Assembly (NCBI RefSeq): GCF_003367905.1
Contig: NZ_CP029462.1
Span: forward strand, 372,001 to 436,000
Length of the DNA: 64,000 bases
From: Megasphaera stantonii
GTDB lineage: Bacteria; Bacillota; Negativicutes; Veillonellales; Megasphaeraceae
Direction of reading: 5' to 3'
Position 1 is the first letter of the stretch, and each line of letters opens with the position of its first letter. The translations under genes and the position numbers were made by a program. Below the pieces are notes generated by a model. It saw nothing but the letters and a program-made list of their open reading frames with translations, was not told the origin of the DNA and did not search any database. This document shows positions 44,708 to 52,696 of this stretch, one piece after another.

Positions 44708-45108
44708 CCCTTCTGTTCTGCAGCGATGGCCAGACGCTTAACACCAGCAGATTTCAACATATCCATGACAGCGACTACCTGACCATGAGCCGTACGGCGG
44801 TCGGCTTGCAGAATCACAGCGGCGTTGGCATTTTCTGCCATGTGTCGCTTCATCCGTTCCGATGCTTCGTCAAAGCTGACAGGACGATTATCCATCGTAA
44901 TATGCCCTTCCGCATCAACCGTCAGGATAATGGGCATCTGCACAGGCGCCGACGCGCTCTGAGCCTGAGGGAGCTGGACGGACAAGGCCTTCTGCGCTAC
45001 GGTCTGCAGGCTGTTCATCATAAAAAACACAAGCAGGAAAAAGATAATATCAATCATCGGAATGATCATAAAAGCCGGTTTCTTTTTCATCCTGACATTC
45101 GTAAACAT
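44704..45108 (-). CDS. exbD: Biopolymer transport protein ExbD
   Basis: ExbD forms the proton-using motor with ExbB. The 134-residue protein has one N-terminal membrane helix carrying the essential Asp (MIIPMIDIIFFLLVFFMM) and a periplasmic domain (TVDAEGHITMDNRPVS). It lies 12 bases after exbB. Confidence 0.96.
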   Translation of the reverse strand: MFTNVRMKKKPAFMIIPMIDIIFFLLVFFMMNSLQTVAQKALSVQLPQAQSASAPVQMPIILTVDAEGHITMDNRPVSFDEASERMKRHMAENANAAVILQADRRTAHGQVVAVMDMLKSAGVKRLAIAAEQKG

Positions 45109-45120
45109 CAGCCTTACCTC

Positions 45121-45732
45121 CTACCTTGCATTTCTGGCGTTCACTACAGTAAGGCACAGCTTTTCCGTATCCGTCACAATGGTGTCCAGCTGATGGTCGA
45201 AGTAGGTATATACGCAGAAAGCGATAATCGCGACGCACAGTCCCGACGCCGTCGCAATAAGAGCTTCACCGACACCGCCGGTAATCGCCGTGGCGCCAGC
45301 GCCGCTGTCTAAAACGCTGAACGTGCTGATCATGCCCGTTACTGTGCCGAGAAGCCCGAGAAGCGGCGCAATCGTGACGATAGCGCTGAGGTAATCGAGA
45401 TAGCGGCGAAAGGCGATGGATTCAATCGTCATCTGTTCATTGAAAGCATCTTTCATGGCTTTTTCATCATCCTTATGCCGGAGGCCGCTGGCAATAATGC
45501 GGCTGATAGCCGTAGGGAATTTCCGGCAGAAATTTTCCGCCGTATCCCATTGCTGATCACGAATAGCATGATCAACACCAGTAAAAAACTTTTTCGAATC
45601 CCGACGATTGGCCCGGTAATAGTAAAACCGTTCAATCGCAATGGCTACCGTAAAAATAGATAAGGCCAGCAGCGGATACATAACCAGGCCGCCGCTGTGA
45701 AATAAATGCAGAAAATACGCGAATCCTTCCAT
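45121..45732 (-). CDS. exbB: ExbB/TolQ family proton channel
   Basis: The 203-residue protein has three membrane segments and the conserved C-terminal stretch APLLGLLGTVTGMISTF followed by GGVGEALIATASGLCVAI. AAGGAGTG precedes the ATG. With exbD and tonB it completes the energy module in the usual order. ExbB is preferred over TolQ because of the neighbouring tonB and receptor. Confidence 0.95.
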   Translation of the reverse strand: MEGFAYFLHLFHSGGLVMYPLLALSIFTVAIAIERFYYYRANRRDSKKFFTGVDHAIRDQQWDTAENFCRKFPTAISRIIASGLRHKDDEKAMKDAFNEQMTIESIAFRRYLDYLSAIVTIAPLLGLLGTVTGMISTFSVLDSGAGATAITGGVGEALIATASGLCVAIIAFCVYTYFDHQLDTIVTDTEKLCLTVVNARNAR

Positions 45733-45812
45733 TTGTTACACTCCTTAATGATTATAGTTACTAACTTATATAAATGCGATGATGCCTTGATACACTTTGC
45801 CGCTTACAAATC

Positions 45813-45920
45813 TTATATGCATAACGCGGCGGCAGAAACGAAAATAACCCATAACCCCAGAGTGCACGCTACGCTTTCCCATGTACCTTTTTCAGCACTT
45901 TTCATGTTTTTTTGCGCCAC
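45813..45920 (-). CDS. Putative 35-residue membrane peptide upstream of exbB
   Basis: A small frame starting with GTG at 45920 encodes MAQKNMKSAEKGTWESVAC followed by a hydrophobic segment (TLGLWVIFVSAAALCI). An AGGAG site lies 10 bases before the GTG. It is the first frame behind the promoter at 45974-46001 and 80 bases ahead of exbB. Only the placement and a membrane helix support it. Confidence 0.45.
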   Translation of the reverse strand: MAQKNMKSAEKGTWESVACTLGLWVIFVSAAALCI

Positions 45921-45952
45921 TGTTATCCATCTCCTTTACTGATCATTTTTAA

Positions 45953-45971
45953 GATATTGATTATTGTATTC
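45953..45971. promoter_or_regulatory. Fur-like box of the exbB operon
   Basis: GAATACAATAATCAATATC on the minus strand matches the Fur consensus at 14 of 19 positions and lies just after the -10 box. Confidence 0.5.
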
Positions 45972-45973
45972 AT

Positions 45974-46001
45974 ATAATAAAATGCACGTATATGATACCA
46001 A
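45974..46001 (-). promoter_or_regulatory. Promoter of the exbB-exbD-tonB operon
   Basis: TTGGTA (45996-46001) and TATTAT (45974-45979) are 16 bases apart on the minus strand. The 29-bp element lies 15 bases upstream of the -35. Confidence 0.65.
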
Positions 46002-46016
46002 GGATATGAAAAAAAA

Positions 46017-46045
46017 TCTACTCCAATCAGACATAAAAATAGCCC
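46017..46045. repeat. 29-bp regulatory element, copy 2 (exbB promoter)
   Basis: Identical to the copy at 38856-38884 at 26 of 29 positions and placed at the same 15-base distance from a -35 box. It is probably a binding site shared by both promoters. Confidence 0.75.
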
Positions 46046-46073
46046 GATTAGACCAAACGACAATAATAATTAT

Positions 46074-46130
46074 TAAAAAATACTCCTCATCCAGACAAAT
46101 ATCAAATATATTAGTCTGCATGAGGAGTAT
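46074..46130 (-). terminator. Terminator of the pilus assembly operon
   Basis: ATACTCCTCAT (46080-46090) pairs perfectly with ATGAGGAGTAT (46120-46130), with an inner CAGAC/GTCTG pairing. On the minus strand it is followed by six T residues, 18 bases after the last gene. Confidence 0.9.
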
Positions 46131-46147
46131 GTCTCTAAAATATATAT

Positions 46148-46588
46148 TTAAATTTTTATGACAGCCAATACGGCGTCGCCGCATCGTTCCATACGCTCTA
46201 AAGAAACGGAGAAAAAGGGGCCTTCTCGTTCCATTTGATTGAAAAAATGAATATAGCTCCCGTAAAACCCGCTTAATTCTACATTATATCGGCTTTTTTC
46301 CTGCGGCGAGGTATAAAACGACAGTACTTGTAAGCCGCACGCATCGGCCTGCCGCTGTACGACGTTCAGTGCGTCTTCATCGGTTCCCTGCCATTTCCTG
46401 ATAATGTCTTCCCGATCTTTCCACTCCATTGCCGTTTTATAGGAACAAATGCGGTTGTTAACGGTCTTCCACGCTTGCCATTGCCGGTACCAGTAGGCAC
46501 AATGGACGGAGGACATCAAAAGCAGTACCAGAAGGATATACCAAAGGACTTGTTTATGCCTTTTGTCGTGAAGTATCTTGTTCATCAT
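46148..46588 (-). CDS. PilO-like pilus alignment protein
   Basis: The 146-residue protein has one N-terminal membrane helix (VLWYILLVLLLMSSVHCAYW) and a small periplasmic domain with SFYTSPQEKSRYNVELSGFYG, the PilO/GspM layout. It overlaps the PilN-like gene by 35 bases. Sequence similarity is weak, so the call relies on topology and position at the end of the operon. Confidence 0.65.
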   Translation of the reverse strand: MMNKILHDKRHKQVLWYILLVLLLMSSVHCAYWYRQWQAWKTVNNRICSYKTAMEWKDREDIIRKWQGTDEDALNVVQRQADACGLQVLSFYTSPQEKSRYNVELSGFYGSYIHFFNQMEREGPFFSVSLERMERCGDAVLAVIKI

Positions 46589-47102
46589 TCGCCCATTCTA
46601 CCTCCAGCTGAAACGCCGTTTCCGCCGTCTGTCCCGCCTGCTTCATACGGCTGGCCGAAACCGAACGTACAGAAGGCTGGCGACGCAGGGCGTCCTGCCA
46701 TTTTCTCTCGGTGCCGACTTCATTTGCCATACCAGATATTGACAACACATGGCGGCGCATTTCGATTTTTTCTACAAATGCGCCTTCCGGCTTGGTATCG
46801 GCAAGGCACACGAGAATTTCCGGCCAATGAAGCCGATTTCGTTGGTCTTCGTCGTGCCGCTCTTTCAACTCGTGCAGCTTTCGTTCCCACTCATTTTGCT
46901 GCACAATACGTTTCTGAATAGGAAAAGCCTGATCCGTAAACCGTTCTTGTTCCCAAATCGTCCGCATCTGAAAGATCGCACCGGCTGCGCCGACGGCCAG
47001 AGTCACGACGACCAGCAGCGCAGCAAGCTTTTTACTCAACCGCAGCGCCAACAAGGACCATGACGAAGGGCGCTGCTCCTGAGGGATTAAATTGAATTCC
47101 AT
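46554..47102 (-). CDS. PilN-like pilus assembly protein
   Basis: This 182-residue protein starts MEFNLIPQEQRPSSW, the short PilN motif that contacts PilM, followed by a membrane helix (KLAALLVVVTLAVGAAGAIF) and a coiled periplasmic part. It is 9 bases after the PilM-like gene. Together with PilM and PilO it would form the inner-membrane alignment complex. Confidence 0.75.
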   Translation of the reverse strand: MEFNLIPQEQRPSSWSLLALRLSKKLAALLVVVTLAVGAAGAIFQMRTIWEQERFTDQAFPIQKRIVQQNEWERKLHELKERHDEDQRNRLHWPEILVCLADTKPEGAFVEKIEMRRHVLSISGMANEVGTERKWQDALRRQPSVRSVSASRMKQAGQTAETAFQLEVEWANDEQDTSRQKA

Positions 47103-47111
47103 ACGCTGCTC

Positions 47112-47882
47112 CTAATACGCTGCCAGTACGGCAGCCGGATATACTAATTCCCACCGATCCATATCTCGCTTCACAGACTCCGACACCGGCGGAATAGACC
47201 ACATTCCTTTCTCTTCGTCGTACCACACCCCATGATGCATCTGTTCCTGCGCTTCTTGCCAAATCCGGCCTTCTTCCGGCAGCGCCGAAGTGCAGGCATA
47301 GGATAAGGGAACTCCCGACTTCAGCTGAACCACATGAATCAGCGCCGGTTCGCACAGATATAAAATGCCAGTCCCGGACGGACAGAGGCGTCCTGCCGCC
47401 GCCGGAAGAACGTCAATTCTCCTGACGCAGCAATTCCCGGACCGCAGCGTCTGAATCATATCTGTTACCATATCGTAAGGATAGGCGGCGCTCATCCAGC
47501 CGTACAGGCCTCCCTCAGGCGGTTCTGCAGTTCGGGCTAAATCAAAGGCGTACGCCGTGCTGCCGTCGCCAATCGCCTCATCCCATACGACCATGCTTCG
47601 CGCCTCTTCCTTCCGTTTCGTCGCCAGCTTCAGCTCTTTCCACAGTAAAGACGGGCCGCTGAGCAGAAGATACGTCGTATAATCCTGCAATCCATATACA
47701 GCAATAATATCTCTCAGGCACTTCTTTATTTTCTCAGGCCATGCGAGCCAGTCGCCAGGACAATCATAAAGGCAGAGCTGCCGGCTCCGGACGCCGCCGT
47801 ACCAGCTCGTTTCCGTTTTCAAAACATATATGTGCCGCTGCGACAGCCATATGTAGGCCCGATATCCTTGGACTATACTCAT
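47112..47882 (-). CDS. PilM-like cytoplasmic pilus assembly protein (diverged)
   Basis: This 256-residue protein has no membrane segment and sits directly before the PilN-like gene, where PilM or the cytoplasmic part of GspL belongs. The actin-like motifs are not clear. The stretch TGILYLCEPALIHVVQLKSG resembles a beta-hairpin of that fold. AAGGAGGG precedes the ATG. The call is mainly positional. Confidence 0.5.
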   Translation of the reverse strand: MSIVQGYRAYIWLSQRHIYVLKTETSWYGGVRSRQLCLYDCPGDWLAWPEKIKKCLRDIIAVYGLQDYTTYLLLSGPSLLWKELKLATKRKEEARSMVVWDEAIGDGSTAYAFDLARTAEPPEGGLYGWMSAAYPYDMVTDMIQTLRSGNCCVRRIDVLPAAAGRLCPSGTGILYLCEPALIHVVQLKSGVPLSYACTSALPEEGRIWQEAQEQMHHGVWYDEEKGMWSIPPVSESVKRDMDRWELVYPAAVLAAY

Positions 47883-47895
47883 TCATTTGCCCTCC

Positions 47896-48333
47896 TTAAT
47901 ACACAATTTGCCGGACAGCGAAAGAGGCGCTGCCGTCGTCGCCTTTCTGCACCCGGAACTGCAGGGCGCAGGTTCGCTTCAAAAGGGTATGATCCGACAC
48001 GGCCGACGCGCGCAGCACGCCGTTGAACGGCAGAGAATATGGCGATGCAACACACTGGATTTCTATGCGCTGTCCTCCTTCGGCAATCCCCCATACATCG
48101 TTAAAAGCCCACGTCCGCCGTTCCGGCACATCCTGCCACCGCCGGCTGCGCAAGTCGCGCCAGCTCACCAGCAGGGCGCTTTCCGAAGCATAGGATAACT
48201 GAACGGCTTCTTCGTATTGACGGGCAGACCGGACGTATTGGGCAGATAAATGCGCAGCCGACGCAGCCAGCAGCAGCGCCGCCGTTCCCAGCGCCAAGAT
48301 GCAGAACGTCATATACCCGTTTTTTCGTCTCAT
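47896..48333 (-). CDS. GspK/PilX-like minor pilin
   Basis: The 145-residue protein starts MRRKNGYMTFCILALGTAAL: a short basic leader ending in Gly, then Tyr and a hydrophobic helix, without the Glu at position 5. Lack of that Glu is typical of GspK-type tip pilins. The ATG at 48333 overlaps the previous stop (ATGA). Confidence 0.65.
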   Translation of the reverse strand: MRRKNGYMTFCILALGTAALLLAASAAHLSAQYVRSARQYEEAVQLSYASESALLVSWRDLRSRRWQDVPERRTWAFNDVWGIAEGGQRIEIQCVASPYSLPFNGVLRASAVSDHTLLKRTCALQFRVQKGDDGSASFAVRQIVY

Positions 48334-48872
48334 GCCGCATCCTCCCATTGGCAAGGCAGCGGCGTAACGGTCAGCACGCAGGGCCAGGATTGTCCCGTAT
48401 AGGCGTCGTACAGCTCAATATAAACGTGTATTTTTTCTCCATCGGCGGAAAAATAGGGCCTGTCACCCTGAGAACGCACGCTGATGCGGTCTTCCCGCAG
48501 CCCGGCGTTTACCGAACCCGTCAGAGGCTGTTCGCTGCCGTTGCTCAGCAAACGATATACCCGTCCGTTTTTGACAGAAAATCCTGTCAGCCCGTTTTGT
48601 TCGTCGCAGCACCGTACCGTCTTAGGCGATACCTCGATATTCCGGGCAAAACGCAGTACGCCGAATATCGTTTCTTCCATCACCATGCCCTGTCGGGATA
48701 GTTCTTCCCAGCTTTCGCCGTAGCGGCAGTTTGCCGCCGTCTGCACCAGCATCGGCAGAAGCGCCGTCATGACGATAGCTGCGACGGCCAGTGCCGCGAC
48801 GAGTTCGGTCAGCACGAACCCATTAGCTTTCTTCCGATTCCGCCAGGCGGATAAAAACGTGAACGCCTCCAT
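48330..48872 (-). CDS. PilW/GspJ-like minor pilin
   Basis: The 180-residue protein has a type IV prepilin signal, KANG before FVLTELVAALAVAAIVMT, with Phe at +1 and Glu at +5. The C-terminal part is beta-rich. It overlaps the next pilin gene at both ends, so the minor pilins are tightly coupled. Confidence 0.78.
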   Translation of the reverse strand: MEAFTFLSAWRNRKKANGFVLTELVAALAVAAIVMTALLPMLVQTAANCRYGESWEELSRQGMVMEETIFGVLRFARNIEVSPKTVRCCDEQNGLTGFSVKNGRVYRLLSNGSEQPLTGSVNAGLREDRISVRSQGDRPYFSADGEKIHVYIELYDAYTGQSWPCVLTVTPLPCQWEDAA

Positions 48873-49218
48873 CAGGGTCCTGCACCTCCACTCTGTATCG
48901 AATATACAGGCCGTCTACATTCTCAGCCTGGCTGCGCAGCGTATACGTGCCGCGCGGCCCCGTCACCTCTTTCTGCAAAGAAAAATTCCTGTCTTCTCCG
49001 CGCAGTTCTTCCATCTCCGACCGCCCTGCAGCAGCAGCTCCGATAATATGGCGGGCCTGCCGGTAAGCCGAAACGGCCTGGGCCGTCAGCATCAACGCCG
49101 GCGTAAAGAGGAGAATTCCGATAACAGACGCCGTCACGGCATCGGCCAGCAGAAATCCGTTTTTCTTATTCGATGCGGATACGGCCGGTCTGAGCGGCCA
49201 CGATGATTTTCTTTTCAT
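48823..49218 (-). CDS. GspI/PilV-like minor pilin
   Basis: The 131-residue protein has a prepilin leader ending in KKNG and the helix FLLADAVTASVIGILLF. Position +5 is Asp rather than the usual Glu. The start at 49218 lies 53 bases inside the upstream gene and lacks a clear ribosome site, so the exact start is uncertain. Confidence 0.65.
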   Translation of the reverse strand: MKRKSSWPLRPAVSASNKKNGFLLADAVTASVIGILLFTPALMLTAQAVSAYRQARHIIGAAAAGRSEMEELRGEDRNFSLQKEVTGPRGTYTLRSQAENVDGLYIRYRVEVQDPDGGVHVFIRLAESEES

Positions 49219-49657
49219 AAGGCTGTGCGCCGGAACTGGCGACAGTAAGCTCCATATCGCTCTGCGGTCTTCCTTTGCCATCAAACGTAAAGTCCTTTCG
49301 TCCGTTTTTTCCGGTAGGAATCGTAATCCCCTTCGGATATATCCTCGTTTTATGGACAGTATACCGCTGCATGATGACATATTTGTCTTTTCGCAGCGAC
49401 AACGTCCATCCGTCCATATCGGCCGTCCCGTTCGTCAGGGAATGCTGGCGCATGCGCTGCAGGTCGACGGCGATTTCCCGCGTCATGACGTCTACAGCAT
49501 AACGGTGGGAATCCCAGGTCATCTTAGGCATCGCCAATGTAAAAAATAACCCCAGCAATCCGAGCAGTACAAGGTATTCCGTCAACAGATAGCCGTTTTC
49601 GCGCCGCCGGCATGCATTAGCCAGCCATCCAGGCCATAAGTTCTTCTCCTGCCGCAA
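49166..49657 (-). CDS. GspH/FimT-like minor pilin
   Basis: The 163-residue protein has the prepilin signal RRENG, then YLLTEYLVLLGLLGLFF, with Tyr at +1 and Glu at +5. The C-terminal half (DFTFDGKGRPQS, KKIIVAAQTGRIRI) matches the GspH/FimT beta domain. It overlaps the peptidase gene by 41 bases. Confidence 0.8.
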   Translation of the reverse strand: MRQEKNLWPGWLANACRRRENGYLLTEYLVLLGLLGLFFTLAMPKMTWDSHRYAVDVMTREIAVDLQRMRQHSLTNGTADMDGWTLSLRKDKYVIMQRYTVHKTRIYPKGITIPTGKNGRKDFTFDGKGRPQSDMELTVASSGAQPYEKKIIVAAQTGRIRIE

Positions 49658-50087
49658 AGGCTATCCACCATCCTATCCACAAAAACGGGCCGAAGGGAAT
49701 GCAGTTCTTTCGGGCATAGAGCCGCCACGCAGCCGCCCCAATCAAAGCGGACAGGAACGCGGCCGTCGTCATAATATAGGCCGTCGAGCCGCTGCAGCCC
49801 AGGCACAGGGCCGCCGCCAGCTTGACGTCGCCGCTGCCGATGCCCTGCGGATACAGAAAGTACAGCAGGGCAAAGGACAAGGCAAACCCGATGCTGACTG
49901 CACTGCAGGGAGCTACGAGGCCGCCTGCTACGGCGGCCCCGTTTGCCAACGCCGCAACGCATACAATCCCATCGGGAATCCAATACCAGGATATATCCGT
50001 ATAGATGACGACAATCGTGCATAAGGCCATGACCGCCAGCCATATTCCGTATCCCCAGCTCAAAGCGGCAGCCATATCGCCGGTCAT
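49617..50087 (-). CDS. Prepilin peptidase (A24 family, short form)
   Basis: The enzyme removes prepilin leaders at the Gly-Phe bond. The 156-residue membrane protein has both catalytic Asp sites, YTDISWYWIPD and GIGSGDVKL. It lacks the N-terminal zinc/methylase domain of PilD (about 290 residues), so it may cleave without methylating, like the archaeal and ComC-short relatives. It directly follows the major pilin-like gene. Confidence 0.88.
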   Translation of the reverse strand: MTGDMAAALSWGYGIWLAVMALCTIVVIYTDISWYWIPDGIVCVAALANGAAVAGGLVAPCSAVSIGFALSFALLYFLYPQGIGSGDVKLAAALCLGCSGSTAYIMTTAAFLSALIGAAAWRLYARKNCIPFGPFLWIGWWIAFAAGEELMAWMAG

Positions 50088-50097
50088 ATCTCAGTCA

Positions 50098-50508
50098 TCA
50101 GCCGCTCTCCGCAGCTGTCGTCCGATGGCTGGCCGCCGAATCATAGGTCACGCCGTCAAATACGCCGGATACGACGCCTTCGCTGTTAATGCTGTACTCC
50201 GTTCCGTCCGGCAATGTCGGCTTGGACTGGAGATAGGCTTTGCCGGAGCTTCCTTTCTTTACCAGGTCATCGACGGAGTCGGGATACGCGCCGGTTTCGA
50301 CTTCATACAGCGCCGCCGCGTTGCTGATCGTGTGCAAGTCGGCTTCAATCTTGGCAATTTTCGCCGTTTTCCCGGCTGACGTAAACTTCGGCACGGCTAC
50401 GGTAGCTAAAATCAAAATGATGCTGACAACCACCAGCATTTCCAGCAGAGAAAACCCGTTTTTTCTCCGTCGGGACGGAGATAACCATAAACGAATGCGA
50501 ATGAACAT
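50098..50508 (-). CDS. Major pilin-like protein (PilA/GspG/ComGC type)
   Basis: The 136-residue protein has a canonical prepilin signal RRRKNG, then FSLLEMLVVVSIILILATVA, with Phe at +1 and Glu at +5. The globular part (LHTISNAAALYEVETGAYPD) resembles GspG. The start at 50508 follows AAAGGAGAG. It has the best ribosome site of the pilin genes, consistent with the major subunit. Confidence 0.88.
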   Translation of the reverse strand: MFIRIRLWLSPSRRRKNGFSLLEMLVVVSIILILATVAVPKFTSAGKTAKIAKIEADLHTISNAAALYEVETGAYPDSVDDLVKKGSSGKAYLQSKPTLPDGTEYSINSEGVVSGVFDGVTYDSAASHRTTAAESG

Positions 50509-50531
50509 ATACACAACTCTCCTTTCATTTC

Positions 50532-51734
50532 TTACGGTACCATGCCTGCCGCCATATCCAGCAGCGGCAACATACATGAGATGACAAGTGTTCCTATAAC
50601 AGCGCCGACGCCAAGGAGCATCAAAGGCCCTGCCAAACGCTGTACGACGGACAGACGCGACTGGATGCGCCACTGGTAATACTCGGAAACAGCCTGCAGG
50701 GCATCTTCATACCGCCCCGTCGTTTCCCCGACTAAAAGCATCGTCTCGATATACAGCGTGCCGAATTGGCCTAATCGCACGGCCTGGCTGAAGGAGCTGC
50801 CGTTTTCCAACCGCCGCGCCGCCTGATTTACGGCCCGACGAAACCAATCGACGGGCACGACGGCAGCTCCATCGTCCAAGGCGTCCAGCAAGGGAATGCC
50901 GCAGCGTATCTGCACGGCCAGTATTTGGCTGAACCGCTGCCAGCAAAAAATCACGCACAGACGCCGCAATGCCGAAAGGGAAAACAGCTTGTCTTCTGCA
51001 TATCGCCGCACACCGGGACGGCGCAGCAAAAGGAGCAGCGACGCAATACCCGCAACAGCTCCTGCGGCCAGCGCAGCGCCGTAAAACTGCAGTATATGCG
51101 CCCCGGCCAGCATATACGCCGTCATCGCCGGCAGCGGCATCTGCATCTGGTTAAACATAGCTTCAAACACCGGCAGGATAAACGCGACGATGCCGACTGT
51201 CATAGCCGTCGTACAGAGCAGGAGAAACAGCGGATACGATAAGGCGTCCATCAGAAAACGGCGCTGCTTATCTGCCTGCTCGTAATATTGGCCCAGAAGA
51301 TACAGCATCTGCTCCAAATTGCCGGCCCGCTCGCCGGCACTGACAATGCGGCAGACCAGCGAAGGAAATAACCCGGTCTGCCCTAAAGCTTCCGACACGG
51401 CCATTCCTTTTTCCATATAGTCGACGGCCAGCTTCATAGCCTGACGCTGCTTTTTGCTCGTCACGTCGTGCAATAAAAGCCGGCAGGCCTGCACAAAGGG
51501 AATGCCGGCCCGGGTCATCGCGCCCAGCTGGTAAAACAAGAGAGACAAGGTCTTATAGGAAAAAGGGCGGAGGCGGAATACAAAATCCAAAAGGGGCGTC
51601 GTTTCTTCCATCGCCATGATTTGCCAGGAACGACGCCGAGCCATGGCGCGAACCGCTTCCGAGCTGGGAGCCGTCAGCTTGTATGTCATTTTCCGTCCGT
51701 GCATGTCGGTGCATGTCACAACAAATCGTTTCAT
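50532..51734 (-). CDS. pilC: Inner-membrane platform protein (PilC/GspF family)
   Basis: The 400-residue protein holds two copies of the T2SSF domain (RAGIPFVQACRLLLHDV and RCGIPLLDALDDGAAVV) and three membrane segments. It is the platform on which ATPases act to assemble or retract the fibre. The gene overlaps the pilT-like gene by 4 bases. Confidence 0.92.
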   Translation of the reverse strand: MKRFVVTCTDMHGRKMTYKLTAPSSEAVRAMARRRSWQIMAMEETTPLLDFVFRLRPFSYKTLSLLFYQLGAMTRAGIPFVQACRLLLHDVTSKKQRQAMKLAVDYMEKGMAVSEALGQTGLFPSLVCRIVSAGERAGNLEQMLYLLGQYYEQADKQRRFLMDALSYPLFLLLCTTAMTVGIVAFILPVFEAMFNQMQMPLPAMTAYMLAGAHILQFYGAALAAGAVAGIASLLLLLRRPGVRRYAEDKLFSLSALRRLCVIFCWQRFSQILAVQIRCGIPLLDALDDGAAVVPVDWFRRAVNQAARRLENGSSFSQAVRLGQFGTLYIETMLLVGETTGRYEDALQAVSEYYQWRIQSRLSVVQRLAGPLMLLGVGAVIGTLVISCMLPLLDMAAGMVP

Positions 51735-52696
51735 ATCAGATTCCGCCTATGCCGCTGCAGCGCTTGTTCCATCGTCCGCATCCCCAGGGCCGCGCCGGTC
51801 TGCATAACTGTCGCCAGCTGATGCTCCCTGCCGCTGCGGATGAGTTGAGCGACGGCCGGCGTATGCAGCAAGATCTCCCTGGCAATATAAGCGCCGTCAG
51901 CTCCATCGCGCCGGCGCTGAGCCAAGATTCCCTGCAGTACCATAGCCAGGCGGCAGCGCATCTCTTCCTGTTCCGCGCCGGCATAGGCTCCGGCCATGCG
52001 GCTGACGGCCTGCGCTGCCGAGCGGGTATGAAGGGTAGCGAAGACGAGATGCCCCGTTTCCGCCGCCGTCAATGCCGCATCCATGGTCTCCCTGTCGCGC
52101 ATTTCGCCGACAAGCAGTATATCCGGGTCCTGGCGCAGCGCTTCCCGTACCCCTTCGGCAAAGGACTGGAAGTGAATCCCATATTCCCGCTGGCTGATAA
52201 GGGCCAGCTCCCCCGGCACGACATATTCAATGGGATCTTCCAGCGTAATGATGTGGCAGCGGCGGTTGGCATTCGCCCAGCACAGTATTCGCCATAAGGC
52301 TGTCGTCTTGCCGCTCCCCGTCGGCCCGCATACCAGCACGAGGCCGTCGTCCAGTCCGCTCAGCCGCCGCAGCAATAGTTCGTCACCGTCAGGCGGCAGC
52401 GTATCGAGGGGATACAGTATCCGCACGACGACGTGAACGCCGGCTTGCTCGCGGCTGCCATGAAGGCGGCAGCGGACGCGCCCGTCCCAGGAAAATGCCG
52501 TCGACACATAGGGCCGTCCGTCAAAGGGCTGGCCTAAGGCCTGCAGCCACGCGGAAATATCTTCACCTCCTACACGATGATTTCCCCAGGGAAATAGCTC
52601 TGCCCCCAGGCGCAGCAAAGGCAGCCGGCCTTCCTGCAAGTGAATGTCCGATGCTTGCGATTGGACGGCGGCGGCGAGTACAGCAGCTATGTCCAT
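51731..52696 (-). CDS. pilT: PilT-like retraction ATPase
   Basis: The 321-residue hexameric ATPase has an N-terminal PAS-like domain (QSQASDIHLQEGRLPLLRLG), Walker A GPTGSGKTT, Asp box ITLEDPIEY, Walker B PDILLVGEMRD and His box ATLHTRSAAQAV. This layout and the length match PilT, which powers retraction. It overlaps the pilB-like gene by 10 bases. Confidence 0.9.
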   Translation of the reverse strand: MDIAAVLAAAVQSQASDIHLQEGRLPLLRLGAELFPWGNHRVGGEDISAWLQALGQPFDGRPYVSTAFSWDGRVRCRLHGSREQAGVHVVVRILYPLDTLPPDGDELLLRRLSGLDDGLVLVCGPTGSGKTTALWRILCWANANRRCHIITLEDPIEYVVPGELALISQREYGIHFQSFAEGVREALRQDPDILLVGEMRDRETMDAALTAAETGHLVFATLHTRSAAQAVSRMAGAYAGAEQEEMRCRLAMVLQGILAQRRRDGADGAYIAREILLHTPAVAQLIRSGREHQLATVMQTGAALGMRTMEQALQRHRRNLI

